Origin: Brachycybe producta
Taxonomy: Eukaryota; Arthropoda; Diplopoda; Playtdesmida; Andrognathidae
Direction of reading: 5' to 3'
Assembly: GCA_036925085.1 (NCBI GenBank)
Contig: JAUPFP010000014.1
Location: forward strand, 3,413,501 to 3,477,500
Length of the DNA: 64,000 bases
The notes beneath the pieces are model-generated. The model saw only the letters and a list, made by a program, of their open reading frames with translations. It made no database searches and had not been told where the DNA came from. The first letter of the stretch is position 1. Every line of letters begins with the position of its first letter. The translations under genes and the position numbers were made by a program. This document shows, piece by piece, positions 1 through 12,412 of this stretch.

Positions 1-2
1 TG

Positions 3-320
3 CCAGTTTCTGCATCGATGTCGTATCCTGGATCATCTATGGACAAAAAGGATCCATCGACAACGGACGGCCCTTCAACTGGAAAATTGTTAACCGACAT
101 ATTTTCTTTCCTGAAGAGTCCTAAGAAACCGAACGCGATCCCGACAGAACCGGCGGCCAACAACTCCCCAATTTTACCTCGTTCGAAACCGGAGACACAA
201 CAGATTGTGGCCGCCGAAGATCGCTCCGACGAAAAAGGCCTTTCGAACAATAAAAACGAACAGACTGTGTCACAGTCGAGCGTTTCTTCGGACATTGTCG
301 GAAAACCAAGACAATTTTGA
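3..320 (+). CDS. 3' end of an unidentified plus-strand gene
   Basis: An open frame runs in from the left edge (in frame from base 3) and stops with TGA at 318-320; the first ATG inside is at 18. The about 105 visible residues are polar, rich in Ser, Pro and Lys, with a short hydrophobic stretch (LLTDIFSFL) followed by KSPKK, and no cysteine. Balanced codons and higher GC than the flanks support coding. A polyadenylation signal follows at 535. The sequence at 1-6 (tgccag) could be a splice acceptor, so this may be a last exon starting at base 7. I do not recognise a family; the product may be largely disordered. The gene is convergent with the minus-strand exon ending at 603. Confidence 0.55.
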   Translation, partial: PVSASMSYPGSSMDKKDPSTTDGPSTGKLLTDIFSFLKSPKKPNAIPTEPAANNSPILPRSKPETQQIVAAEDRSDEKGLSNNKNEQTVSQSSVSSDIVGKPRQF

Positions 321-534
321 ATCTTAAGAGTTGGAATGACTGCAAAATGAAATCCGGTTGTTGCCAAAACCGACCACTTACGAATCTTTCCATAAAAAAA
401 AGACATTGCAACCACAGCTAAACCACCTGAAACTTCATTTTTAAGTCGAAATCGACCCCCAAAAGTGGTCTTTGTGTGCCAAGGGTCTTAAACCATCTTA
501 TTTATTTATAAATTCTAAACTTATTTTCATCTTG

Positions 535-540
535 AATAAA
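535..540 (+). terminator. polyadenylation signal AATAAA
   Basis: AATAAA lies 215 bases after the stop of the left-edge gene in an A-rich tract. It is a plausible end signal for that transcript, though AATAAA is common by chance in DNA this AT-rich. Confidence 0.35.
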
Positions 541-598
541 AAAAATATTTCTAAAAAAATTACTGTTTTTTGTTTAAACGTCCAAAACATATTAAATA

Positions 599-604
599 TT
601 TATT
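599..604 (-). terminator. polyadenylation signal overlapping the stop codon
   Basis: On the minus strand the stop reads TAATAAA, so AATAAA overlaps the TAA of the Thr/Pro-rich exon. If used, the 3' UTR would be only some 20 bases. Confidence 0.35.
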
Positions 605-1981
605 ACATTTCAGAATGCCAAAATCGTCTATACATAAGTCCGGCTCCAGAGGTTCTGTCGAAGAAGGGAGGATGATCAGTGTCCATTCCGAAGAAAGACG
701 GATGATGTGGTTCCTCACCTTGAAACATTTCCATTAAAGGAAATCGAGGTTTAGTTTCTAAAGTGGATGGAAAATGAGAAAAAGATTGAGGAAAACGAGA
801 ATCTCTGAAAGGACTCGACACTTTTTGTGTCTTGATCTCTTGAAATGATCCACGGCCACGGTTGACCATGGTGGTCACATGAGTGGACACAGAGTCGTCT
901 TTCGAAGAGATCTTCGTTGGAATATGCCCGTTATAATGTGGCTCTCGAGAGAGGATGATGGTCGAGTAGCGGTGTTGCTTGATCACTTTTCTCGGCTTGT
1001 ATAGTAAGTCCTTCGTGGTCTTTGCAAATCGATCATCCGTGCCGTTATCTCGAACATGAAGACTGTGCATCAGATGGATGGGCGGAGGTAAAGACTCATG
1101 ATGCTGTGCTGCACTTCGAAGTGGAAAAATCTCAGCCTCGTGTGCCATCAAATTTTGGTGATGTTGTGCCACATTAAATTCGAAATGTCTCCTCAAAGGA
1201 GGTTGAAAAAACGGTGGACCGTGGAGCGAAAATAAGTCGTAGTCTTCGTAATCTTCTTCGAGCGGTCTCGGTAGAAAGTCTGGTATGTGGTAAGTACGAA
1301 TTCTAAACGGTTGAAAACTAACAAAACGTGCGTTCTCTTTCATTCGATTCAGTTCGGTCTGAATGTGTGGCTTAGAAGTCGATTGCAAACTCAACATTTT
1401 ATCCTCCTCCTCCTCCTCCTCCATCGGTGGTTGTGCTGGCGGTGGCGGTGGCAGATGTGGCCGCAATGTGGTGATGGTCGTGGTTGTCGGTTGCGTTTCG
1501 AGTCTTGCTTTGCTGAAATTCCTTTGACGTTGGTGTTTGATGAACCGTTTAGGAGGTCTGGTCGATGTGGTGGGTGGAGCATCAGACTGTTGGACATTCA
1601 ACCGATGAAAATCAGGACCAACTGTTGAGGAGAATAGTTGATTCTCATCGATTTGAACTTTGGTGTCTGGAATCTTATTCGCGACAATCACTATAGGAGG
1701 AGTTAACGTAGGTGTCGTAACTGCACGAGATGTGGCCGCAGTCATTGTTGAAAAACGCAAGTTGATCCTATTCGAACGTCTCCTTGTAGATCTTCCAAAA
1801 GGAACCGGTGTGGTTCCTGTGGTGACACTCAATGTTACCTTAGAGACATCAGTCGTTAAGGGTTTAACAGACTGGAATGACGAAACCTTAACGACTGGGA
1901 TGCCGGTGGTTGCAAATTGTACCGCATTCTTTGTCGTGGCCTCGGTCACATTTGCGCAATATGCAATGTTCTCAGAAAAAT
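603..1981 (-). CDS. terminal exon of a Thr/Pro/His-rich probable extracellular protein
   Basis: A 1.38-kb open frame on the minus strand begins after a good acceptor (tttttaacag, exon from 1981) and ends at TAA 603-605. It encodes about 459 residues and has no plausible start ATG at its head, so one or more upstream exons are missing. It opens with a segment holding NIAYCANVTEATT, then Thr/Pro-rich linkers (TTSTRPPKR, TTTTITTLRP, a run of six Pro), an acidic Glu run, and His/Phe/Pro-rich stretches (GPPFFQPPLRRHFEF, EEPHHPSFFGMD). One Cys is visible near the start and there is no recognisable domain. Such Thr/Pro linkers are common in arthropod cuticle and chitin-binding proteins, but this is composition only. 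It enters in phase 1, the same phase as the signal-peptide exon at 5163-5193, so it could be an alternative last exon of the CBM14 gene (inference). Confidence 0.6.
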
Positions 1982-2853
1982 CTGTTAAAAATTTAAGAAA
2001 CAATTAACAAAAAATTAAATTATTTTTTTTTATAAAAAAAAGCAAATTAGAATTACTTTTAATGCAGATGCAAAGTAATATGCAAATTAAACGCATATTG
2101 CAAAAAAATATAATTAAAATGCTTAAAAAAAGTTGTTTCAAAGAAAATACAAGAAAAAAAATGCAAATGAAAAAGTTTAAGAGAAGAAGTTTTAATTTAT
2201 ATATATATATATGGCCCCAAAAAAGGGAACAAATGAGAAACTTAATTTAGGTTGAAATCGACCAACCTAAAGAATGAAATATGAATACATTATTTTTCTT
2301 TTGTTGGACAATTGAAAAGACACATGCAACTCAATGCAACATTGAATTTGAATGACTCTTCTTATTTTCTTCTTCTGGTTGTCACAATTTTTAAACACAA
2401 GTGATAAAATCATAATAATTATTATGAATACTCCATAAGTGAGAGCATGACAACAATACGAGAAATGTTCCTCGAGAATTCATTTTCATTTATAAAAAAA
2501 ATGTAGGAAAAATAAACAGGTCATCAAATGTGGGTTATTATATCTTTCAGAAGTTTACAACAATATGAAACAATAATTAATAGAAACATTCTTTATTGAT
2601 TTCTTGGCACATTTGATACATTAAACATAAATCAATAGGTGACTCTTATTGAAACCCAGTCACCACCAACTAAATTGGAAATTTGGAGGGTTTTAAGCAT
2701 TGCTTATGTACAGCGTTGAAGGTCCAGGACCCAATTCACCAATCCCAGCACTTTTCCATTGACCATTACATTTTTTTTTAAAAAAACCATAAGATGCATT
2801 AAATACATAAAAAAAAGTCTTTGATGGACTTTGTCCGTTAATTTCCGAGTCCT
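1982..2853. other. spacer between two minus-strand coding exons
   Basis: AT-rich, with no convincing exon on either strand. A minus-strand AATAAA (TTTATT at 2592-2597) lies about 260 bases past the CBM14 stop and is a likely polyadenylation signal for that gene. A stretch of repeated GAAATCGACC/GGTTGAAATCG-like sequence occurs around 2240-2270. Confidence 0.5.
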
Positions 2854-5193
2854 TTAATATGGCGATTGGATGTGGGATTCAGATTCCTCTTGATGAGGTT
2901 TTTGTGTTGAGATGGTCTGGCCATAAATGGGTACAGTTGGTGCCGTGCCTTGTGAACTGTGGCTTGTTTCAACCTCTCTGACAGGTGTGGAAACACTCGA
3001 AGGCTCCGAGACGTACGAAGGTGTCGTTAGCCGAGTCACTTGCGACTGTTGTTGCTTAGAAACCGCCACCTGAGGAGCTGGTGACACGTTCGTAGGATGT
3101 TCTTGTGTCAGGCTATAAGATGATACGTGGCCACCCGATTGTTGACTTCCGTGGCCATAATTAGAACTAGAATCGTGGCTCGAAGATCCACTTTCGAATT
3201 GTTGGTGTCTGTGTTGCTCTTCTTGTTGGTAGTGTCCACGGTGTTGCTCTTGTTGTTGCTGATGATGATATCCACGTTGTTGCTCTTGTTGATAGTGTCC
3301 TTGTTGTTGCTGGCTTCCATGTCCTTGTTGCTGGTGTCCATGAGATTGTTGCTGTAGTCCATGTGGTTGTTGCTGTAGTCCATGTGGTTGTTGCGGATAC
3401 TGCCCTTCCTGTTGCTGCTGGTAGTGTCCCTGCTGTGCTTGCTGTTGTTGTTCAACCGGTTGATATTGAGCAACAGGAGTTCTGACTGGAACCTTGTAGA
3501 GTTCTTCGTTGCGTACAAAGAAACTGGTGGCGAGGCCACAGTCAACATTGAACCACCAGTCGCAAACAAACTTCTCTTGGTTATAGAGGGTACCATTTGG
3601 ACAGAGAAAACTCTCCCTCCGACCACTCATGTCGCAAAAGTGCCACACCTGACATTGCGAGTCGAGGTCAGCATAGTAACCAGGCAACTTGTCACCACAG
3701 TTAAAGTTACTCTGAGGGATTTTCGCCATCTGAGGGTAATCTTGGCCAGGTGTGCCTGGAATGGCACTCAGATCATCCGGATAAACCTCTTCAATGTAAG
3801 AGGGAGCGGCAGGAGAAGGATAAGCAGCGTTTGCGGGTTCGGCTTCGACGGCAACAACTTGGTAGGACGGGGTTGGTGAGTGTCCAAGGGGTGGGTTTCT
3901 AGCGGGTTCATATTGAGGAAGGGTTGCTGGAGCAATCGGACGTAGATACTCCGGTTGCAGTACCGGAGCTCCGTAATGTGGTTCTGGAGTTGTAACTTTA
4001 GGAGCTTCGTATTGCGGTGGTGGAGTTGAAACTTTGGGAATTTGATACTGTGGAAAAGCGGACAATCTGGGAGGTTCGTAATGTGGGACATTCGGAGGTT
4101 CGTACTGTCCAGTAACAACTTGAGTGGGAGGTTGATAAATGGGACGTACTGTGGTCTGAGGCAGTTGATAAGTGGGAATTAAAGGAGGCAAATTCGGTGC
4201 ATAAGAAGGCGCCGTTAAAGATATGGAATATGCGCCATCTGAATGTTCATTTCTAATACCGTCATTTTCTCCACTATCATCCGAATCTTCATCTTTATTG
4301 AAGGACTGCTCATCATTGTGACCTGTTTGCTGATGTTGATGGCCATATGAGGAGGAGGAGGAGGAGGCGGCGTGGGAAGAAAGTGGCTGCGTTGGAGCCG
4401 ACCACGAAGTATGGTAGGTTGGCACGAAAGCTTGTTGGTGGCTGTGTTGAGGAGCAATTGGAGCCCGAGGGACATCATAGGAGGCACCGTGATTGACGAC
4501 AACATGCTGGTTCGAAGATGGAGGAGGAGGAGGAGGAAGAGGCTGTGGACTGGAATAAGAAGGACTTGCAGGAAGAGGCGATGGAGAGGGTTGAGATGGT
4601 GCCGAAGTTTCGTACGAAGCACCTGACAGAGCTAAAGGCGGGGGTCCTCCAACCGAACCAGATTCATATTGATTCGCTTTTCGATCATCCACAGCAAAAG
4701 GTTGAAGATCGATCTCGTAAGCCGACTGAGAGTAAACAGGTCGAACTACATGTTCAGCAGTTTCCGATTGATCAAACTGCTGATCATGACTTTCTCGAAC
4801 AGATGCCACTGGAAGAGGCGTTTTAACGGCCACTGGAAGAGGCGTTTTAACGGCCACCGAACTGTTCTTGGCTTTGGTGGTACTCGGAGTTGTGATGTGC
4901 GAAGGAAGGGCACCGGTATGTGGCCTTCGTGTTCGTGTCGGAGCCGACGGTTCGGCCGCAGGGTTTAAAATTCCTCGATCTTCTTGGTCAATGCCGTATG
5001 CATAAGTACATACAACAAGGCCTAAAAACAGCAAAAAAGTAGAAAGATCAATTTTGATCTATTCTTTAAAACATTTTGACAGTTCACTGGAATAAATAAG
5101 AGGATTTTGTATAAAAAAAATATCCAGTCCAGTGAACTGCCATTTGAAAGATAAAATCTCACCTAAACCCACAAGAAGTATTCCTAATTTCAT
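2854..5193 (-). CDS. secreted single-CBM14 (peritrophin-A) cuticle-type protein, CPAP1-like
   Basis: Two exons: 5193-5163 (signal peptide) and 5021-2854, joined in phase 1, giving 732 aa. The start MKLGILLVGLGLVVCTYAYG is a clear signal peptide. Residues about 452-505 form one peritrophin-A chitin-binding domain with six cysteines (C452, C467, C473, C484, C497, C505) and the aromatic residues expected between them (GYY, VWHFC, CDWWFNVDC). The flanks are low complexity: a duplicated PLPVAVKTPLPVA block near the N terminus, Pro/Tyr-rich repeats of the YEPP/YEAPK kind (about 300-380), and a Gln/His-rich tail with QQQPHGL repeats. Proteins with one CBM14 and long disordered arms are the arthropod CPAP1/obstructor-like group, which bind chitin in cuticle or tracheal matrix; binding here is inferred from the family. 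The shadow frames on both strands are repeat artefacts. Confidence 0.88.
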
Positions 5194-5289
5194 ATTTTTT
5201 TCAGATCAGATCAAGTTAATAAAAACCTTAATAAAACAAAATGGATCAATTAAGCTGGTTTTAATGCGTAAACGCACCTCAAATTGTTT

Positions 5290-5508
5290 GAAGTGATTTA
5301 GAAACTAGAAGGGTAGCTCAATCACTAAAAGGTATTTTTTTCTTTTCAAAATAAGCATTTTTATATCAATTTGAAAATATCTAAACTTTAAGCAGACAAT
5401 ATTTTTTTTTATAAATAAAATGTTTATTTTGAAAGTTATTAACAGCAAAATACTATTATTATGTGATTGAGTTGCCATTCTAGTTTCTAAAACATTTTCA
5501 ATTTAGTT
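5290..5508. repeat. family A foldback element
   Basis: Palindromic element with inverted ends of the type AGAAACTAGAAGGGTAGCT and inner arms containing AAAATAAACTTTTT. This is the commonest repeat in the window. No coding capacity; it looks like a non-autonomous terminal-inverted-repeat element. Confidence 0.75.
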
Positions 5509-6340
5509 CCAAAATAAATTATATTAAAAAATTACAAACCATAAATAAAATACAACAATTACACAATTTTTTTTTCATAAAAATGACAAGAGCCATTTTT
5601 GTTAATAAAAAATTGCACTTCCTTCTTTTTTTCCTATTTTCATTTAATTATTAAATTAATTATTATTCAATACACACCTGTCTTAATATACCTAGTTCCA
5701 GAAATGAGAAAAATCAAATTGTTGTGGTTTTTTGTTAAAAAAAAGTAAATCCTCTTAAGATGTTATAAAATCCAGTGCAAAAAAAATACAATTCGTTATA
5801 ATTTCACTTTAGTAAAACGATTTTCGTAAAATTTTTGTGAAGGCCTGAAATGATGAGTTTACCTGGTTTATATATTGATGGGACAACAGGTAGAACAGGG
5901 GTGGATATTTTTTTTCCCATTGGGGGTAGGTGTGGTTTTCCCCATCATTGGTTAAAATAACATCCACCACTTTATCATTGTTTAAGACAACTTAAAAAAT
6001 TTCCCTCCCTCAAAGAAAAAGAAGAGAAAAAAAGCATCTTTGAATGTTATTATAATATTATGACTATCACAAAAAATGTGATGAGCTAAAAAAGAAAACC
6101 AACCACAAATAGGTCAGACCAGACCCATAGGACCACATGAGAATTACAACACAAAAATCAAATTTCTTAAATTACTTTTACGAGTAATTAATAATTTACC
6201 ACATTACTTTATAAAACATTATATTTTTCTTAGAAATCCAAATTAGTTTATTGGTATAATTACTTTTCAAATATGATTTTATTTATAAAATGCCTGATGA
6301 CTCAGGTTATTTTGCCATTTCAGAAAAGCAAACATTAAAG

Positions 6341-6560
6341 AGAAATTGAAAGTGTTGGAAACTAGAATGGCACCTGCATCATTTAATAGTATTTTCATGT
6401 TGATATCTTTCAAAATAAACTTTTTTCTAGACAAAAATCTAAAAAAATTGTCATTTTCGATCGCTTATTTTAAAAGATATCAATATGAAATTAACCCTTA
6501 TAGTTTTTAAACAAAAATTATAAAGGGGGGCGTTTCTACTTTAAAACCACCTGAAGCTAA
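6341..6560. repeat. family A foldback element, diverged
   Basis: Left arm GGAAACTAGAATGGCACC and inner arms meeting near 6440-6480 match family A; the right outer arm is eroded. Confidence 0.6.
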
Positions 6561-7499
6561 GAAAAATAACTAAAACCACAACTTTACTAAACAAAATTAC
6601 ATAAAACTGTAACATGTTTTTGAATTAGCTCGTGAGACACCTTAAGAAAACAGGTTTCTCATATTCAAATTTATATTTTATATAAATTTATATTTAACTA
6701 ACTTTAAAATTAAATTAGTTTTAGGAATAAACAAGAACATTATGAAAAACCCACGTCTAAATGACGATCCCTCATATCAAATTACAATGTTTTCTTTTAT
6801 TTTAAAACAATAAGTAACTTATTTTGCCTAATTTCACCCTGAAAAATTATTACTTTGTAGGTGGTTTATGTCATTTTTAAAAGTCAGCAACTAAAATGAA
6901 AGACTTTTTTTTTGTTCAAAATTTTGACCAAATTTTTGATAATGAAAAACATTATTTAAAAAAATGTTGAATATATTAAGACACCCAATGTTTTCTTATT
7001 ACTCATCATCAACATTCAATTTATTCAAAATCAAAGGCGTTTTTCTTTTGTTTTCTAACAACAAAAAGGATTCACTTTTTTTTTCTGATGTTCACAAAAT
7101 TTTTATTAGAAATTCTGTACATGACGAAAAAAAAAGTGAGCCAGTGGGTGAAATTTTTCTTCAAGAACATTTCAAAGACTTTTTTTTTTCTCTCAAATTT
7201 TGTCATTTTTCAATGTTGGAAAATCCGGTTTAAATTTTGGAAGATTTTCTGTTTTTAAAAGTAAAAATATAAAAAAAAAAAAATAAAAACAGAACTTTTC
7301 TTAGAAAAGAAAATTCTCCTGAAGAACTCAAAAACATTATTTTCAATTAGAATGTTTATTAAGGAATGTGTAGGTGGAATTTGTAAAATATGCAAATGAA
7401 AGAGGAACGAATATTATTTATACTCTTCTAGTTTTTAAAGCATTTTCATGATACCTATTTTTTTGTAAGAAATTGAAGCCCAGCAGCCAATCAAACCTT

Positions 7500-7802
7500 T
7501 ACCTAGTACATACAACTGATAATTTAAATGCATTTAAATAATAAACTGTTCTACAGAGCCCTGTGAAGGCCAAACAAACAATATGTTAACAATAAGTTAA
7601 TTAATCTGAAAATATTGAGTTAATACTTAAATATAATTATATAAACTATTGACAAAATATTGATTTAGTATTTCAATTTGAAAATATTAATAATAAAGTC
7701 AAATTTTTAATTTGGTTCTCATGTCCTTAACTGGATTCCGTATAATTCACCTAAACACATTTAATTTGAATTCATTTAACTCATGTGTGTACAAGGTATT
7801 GG
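7500..7802 (-). repeat. family C repeat (about 300 bp)
   Basis: One of four copies of a 300-bp repeat with ends like ACCTAGTACACAC and GTGTGTACAAGGTAT. It contains CTACAGAGCCCTGTGAAGG and AACTGGATTCCGTATAATTC. This copy is inverted relative to those at 11905 and 37967. Confidence 0.75.
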
Positions 7803-9280
7803 CGGCCAAAAAAATCCATGAAGTCCACCAGGCCCACAAAATCCATAGGCTTTTTTTTATAAAATTGCCAGTCCAGACTCAGTTCAGCCATTTGGACTTT
7901 ATTAATGTTTCTACATTCAAAGTTGTTCTTAAAGATTTCCAAATTCAGAACAAGTTAACTTGTTAACTTCTTCCAGCAAACCAATTAATAATTGATTAAA
8001 TGACTCCATTTAACTCCTTATTATAATTGAATTGTTATTTTTACACAATTGGTACAAAAAAACTGATCCTACTTAAGTCCTATTATGAATAACTTCAAAA
8101 GACTTTTTTTTTTCGTTCTAAAAAAAAGATAATAATTGCAACTCACTTGTTATATTAATCAAAAGTAACATATTTAATAAAATTGGCCGACAGTTTTCAA
8201 CATATGAGCCAACAATACCTTTTTAAGTATGGTTTTTTTTTTCAAAGGGCCCCTAAGGCTCTCTTGAGTTGGGAATTTCCCCCAAACATCTTCCCAAAAA
8301 AAACTAAAGACTCAAAAGGATGAATAATAATTTGTTACATAAAGAATGAAAATTGATCACTTCTTCAAGTCAAAACTTCTTAAATAAAAGGAATATCTTT
8401 TCAAGAAAGTCACACAGACAAAAAAAAATCGTGATCACGTTTAAAGTTTTGAACAATAGAAAAACTAAAAGGGAGCAATTTCACACATGTACCATTAAAA
8501 TAATAAAAGATACATCAAAAGTCTTATTGGATATCATGATTGAAATGGGGTTTTTTTGGTTAAAGAAATATCAATCATAAAAGGAAGATAAAAAGAAACC
8601 AAACAGGATCTTAAATTTTGTAAAAAAAAAATTAGTAGCCATAGGGGCGGATTTCAGGTAAAAAAAATAATGCTTTCAGGTGATGTGTCATCAAATTCAA
8701 AAACAATGAAACCTCCAAAAAAATTACATAGGCCTACTCACATTATTAGCTAATAAGGTCATTAATACTTATATTTTAATTACTTTTAATATCTGACTCA
8801 AAACAGGACAATTTTTTTATATTCGTTCTATAAAATTAAAAATTATCAAAAAATAACTAAAGGTTAGATAACTTTTTTTAAAAACTTAATTTTGACATAA
8901 AAAAATATTTTTCATAAGGGTGTTGGTCAGGTAACATTATTCCAAGGTCTTTATTATAAAAACAACCCCTAAAAATTCTCCATTTGTAATTCAAAGGGAT
9001 AATCAAGGGTCAAAAAAGGTCAAGGCAGTAAAATAGTTTCACTTACGACGAGACAAAAGGGAGGATTCATATTTGTTTGCCCTATTTTTATCTTCAAAAC
9101 TCAACTTTTACCCCCTTTTTATGTAATAAATAAATAATAACTTTCAGAATGTCTTGAGAGTTATGTATTTTGAAATAAGTAACTCTCAAGACATTTTATG
9201 TATCAATAGTAACATATTAAAAAAAACAAATAAAAAAGTATGCTTTGTAATAATTAATCCCTCTGCCACAGGTCTTATTG

Positions 9281-9645
9281 ACGGAGCCCTGTAGATGCGA
9301 GATTTTTTTTTTAAATATCGATATTTCCACTTTTTCCAGAATCTCGACATGTCGACTTTTAATCTCTTATTCGGCCATGTTAATTATGCCATGTTGTGTG
9401 CACCATACTCTAATAATGAAATTATTGCAAGCGCCCTCTTGTAGCAGCAATAATTTAATTATTAAGAGTATGGTGCGCCCAACATATGGCATAATTAACA
9501 TGACCCAATAAAAGAGATTAAATGTCGACCTGTCGAAATTTCGAGATTAAAGTCGAAATGTCGAGATTAATGTCGAAATGTCGAAATTAAAGTTGAAATG
9601 TTGAGATTAAAAAAAAAATCTCGCCTGTCCTTTACAGGGCTCCGT
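9281..9645. mobile_element. palindromic MITE with ACGGAGCCCTGTA ends and 8-bp target duplication
   Basis: The ends ACGGAGCCCTGTA and TACAGGGCTCCGT are perfect inverted repeats, and the arms pair inward through TCTCGACATGTCGAC-like and CATGTTAATTATGCCAT segments. Flanks are TCTTATTG on the left and ACTTATTG on the right (7 of 8 identical), which fits a hAT-type 8-bp target duplication. There is no transposase, and one arm carries a short tandem of GAAATGTCGAGATTAA-like units. Confidence 0.75.
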
Positions 9646-10705
9646 ACTTATTGGTTCCTTTCGGAGTAAATTTTCAAATTCACTTCAAAGAGAGAATTGA
9701 ATGAACTTTTATTTTGATCATTTTTTCTATCATTGTAGACATTAAGTTTGGAGATATGAATTTTTGAAGAAAAAGATTTTTGGATTTTTTTGTTTGCACA
9801 TTCCGTATATAAAAAAATGTTCTCCATCCAAGATTTAATCTAAATGGTTCCTCAACTTTTTATTATACAAAATAAACGATTTTTAAGCTCAACTTTCTTT
9901 CTTTTTTAAATCATATATAATATATGCTATTTTCTTGTTTTTCTCACTTTGACAGGCATAAAAATTGTACAGAAAGTGGCCATTTCAGTTTTTTTTAAAA
10001 AAAAATTTATAAGCATCACTAACCTAGTTTTTTTGTTCATTTCCTAAATAACTAGGTCTACTAACTTCCTTTCCAATAATTCTTAATTCATTTTAAGTCA
10101 ACTTAAGAAGATCATCTTTGAAGTGTTGTTAAAATTCCTGCTTTCTTTTAAATAAATATTCTGAGAGTTAAAACTTAAAATGAATAATTAAAATTTTAAG
10201 AATTATTGATAATTTCAGACGAAGAACAAAAAAAAATTCATAATTTTCTAACTTTTTTTGTTACTTTAGAAAAAAATATTTAATTATTCTTCTCACGCCC
10301 TGATTTGCACTAAATATTTACGAAAAAGAATAAATCTTAATATCATCATTTTTTTTTACTAAAATCTCATTTTTTGTTTCCTTTCTACAAAAATGTGTAT
10401 ATTTTTTAAGTTAGCAATTTCTATTAGTAAAAAAAATCTGTTGAAAAGCATAACATTGTAAAGAATTAAAGCTAAACTTTACTTGGTTGTCATCCAAAAC
10501 AATCCAATTATTTTTTTTTGTTTTTTGCTAATTTTCTTATTCTGTTGACACTTAAATAAAAACCTACATTAAAACATCTAAAATTGGAAAAAAATGAAAA
10601 AAAAAATTAATTAAAGTGAGAGAAATTTAAAAATGAGAAAATAAATTAAACAGATTGAAATATTAAACGCTAACAAATCAGCTCTGAATATCTATTATTT
10701 TCATT

Positions 10706-10885
10706 AAGATGTTTTATGAAAATTAGACCAGTAGGTGAATCACTTAATAGTATTTTCATGTTTAATATCTTTAAAAATAAACTTTTTATAGATAATTTTT
10801 TTTGTTAAAAAAACCTAACATAAAAAGCTTCCTTTTAATATACGAGTGATTGATCTACCCTTCTAGTTTTTAAAACACTTTCAAG
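10706..10885. repeat. family A foldback element
   Basis: Arms GTGAATCACTTAATAGTATT on the left and CTACCCTTCTAGTTTTTAAA on the right match family A. A solitary right-end fragment lies at 10968-10990. Confidence 0.65.
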
Positions 10886-11904
10886 TTTCTTTTCATTTTT
10901 TGCACCTGAACGACACAAGAAGAATAAGATTTCGAATGACTCAAGTTTACCCAAACCACTGATTCATTTACTCTTCTAGTTTCTAAAAATGCTTATATCC
11001 TTATCTTATTAATATTGCTTATGAAATGTAATTAATCAAAATTCTATCCCATTGTTCCTATTTCATTTGCATATTTTTCAAAAGGCTTCTTATAAAAACA
11101 GAAGTGTTTTTTTAAAAATAACATAAATTGGTGTCTCAATTTTAAACAATTGAATGTACAATTTTATACGAGTTTCGTGAAGCAGAACCAAAAAAAAACC
11201 TTTCTTAAAAATTGTGAACAAGAAGACAATAAAATGCCATCAATTTCACTTTATCAACAACAACAACAACAAAATAGAATAATTTAGAAAAGGAAATATC
11301 ATAAAATACGAGATTTGAAAACTAGAATTAATGATAGAAAGACACCACTTGAAAACAAGTTAATTTAAATTACTTTTTTTTTACAAATGCTAACCACATA
11401 ATAGTAAAAATAAGACAGGAAAGTGAATACAAAATTTAAATAAAAAAACTTTCATTTTGATGAACAGCAAGCAATAAGAAAATATTAATAAAATTTGCAT
11501 TTTATTAAAATTATTCAGAAAAAATAATAAATAAAAATTAATAGGAATTTTTTTTAAAAAAAAGTGTGAGTAAAAATGAAAAAGAGAAGAAAAATTAGAG
11601 CACAGGTGAAAACACTTAAAAAGGGAAGAAGAAAAAAATTGAATTTTGTGTGTTTCTACTCTACAATTACCCTTAATATACACCCTAAACATTTTTTAAA
11701 GGGGGAGGAGGGGAAAGGAATTGTCCTTTCTATATTCAAATTTAAGAACAAAGGTGTGTGTATTCACATTGTGATATCACATCTAGATATTAAGTGTGTG
11801 ACAAATTGGTGTCAAAATTTCAAAAGTGGTCCATGACACAAAGAGAGCAAAACACTGGGCCTGAAAATCCTTGTCTACCTCAACCACATCATCAATTTGG
11901 GCCT

Positions 11905-12216
11905 TAATACACACACACATGAGTTAAATGAATTCAAATTAAATGTGTTTAGGTGAATTATACGAAATCCAGTTAAGGACATGAACACCAAATAAAAATT
12001 GACTTTATTATTAATATTTTAAATTGAAATACTAAATCAATAGTTTAATGTCAATAGTTTCTAAATTATATTTAAGTAATTAACTCAATATTTTCAGATT
12101 AATTAACTGAATATAAATTGAATTCGACATATTGTTTGTTTGTCCTTCACAGGGCTCTGTAGAACACGTTTATTGTTTGAATGCATTTAAATTATCCCGT
12201 GTGTGTACTAGGTATA
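11905..12216 (+). repeat. family C repeat
   Basis: Same 300-bp unit as at 7500 and 41480 but in the opposite orientation, with GGATTCCGT replaced by GGATTTCGT-type variation. It ends with GTGTGTACTAGGTAT. Confidence 0.75.
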
Positions 12217-12274
12217 AGACTCATGATTCATAATTAAGGTCCAAAATCCAAATTCATAAAAAGAACTTGGCACT

Positions 12275-12412
12275 TGAACTTTTAACTTGAACCCTCTGAC
12301 CAGGGTTCCAACATAGAATACACCATTTCAAAGATATTCAATAATTTAGAACAAAACAGCATTTTTTTTTTAAGTTCAAGTGTCAAGTTCCACTTCTTGA
12401 ATTTTAGCCTTA
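12275..12412. repeat. short palindrome (family M)
   Basis: Contains CTTGAACCCTCTGACCAGGG and an inverted AGTTCAAGTGTCAAGTTCC arm. Related fragments occur at about 22250-22305 and 62105-62290. Confidence 0.5.

Noticed and set aside
3108..4968. Open frames in other phases and on the plus strand across the CBM14 gene
   Set aside because: Shadows of the Gln/His/Pro repeats; only the minus-strand frame with the six-cysteine domain and signal peptide is coherent.
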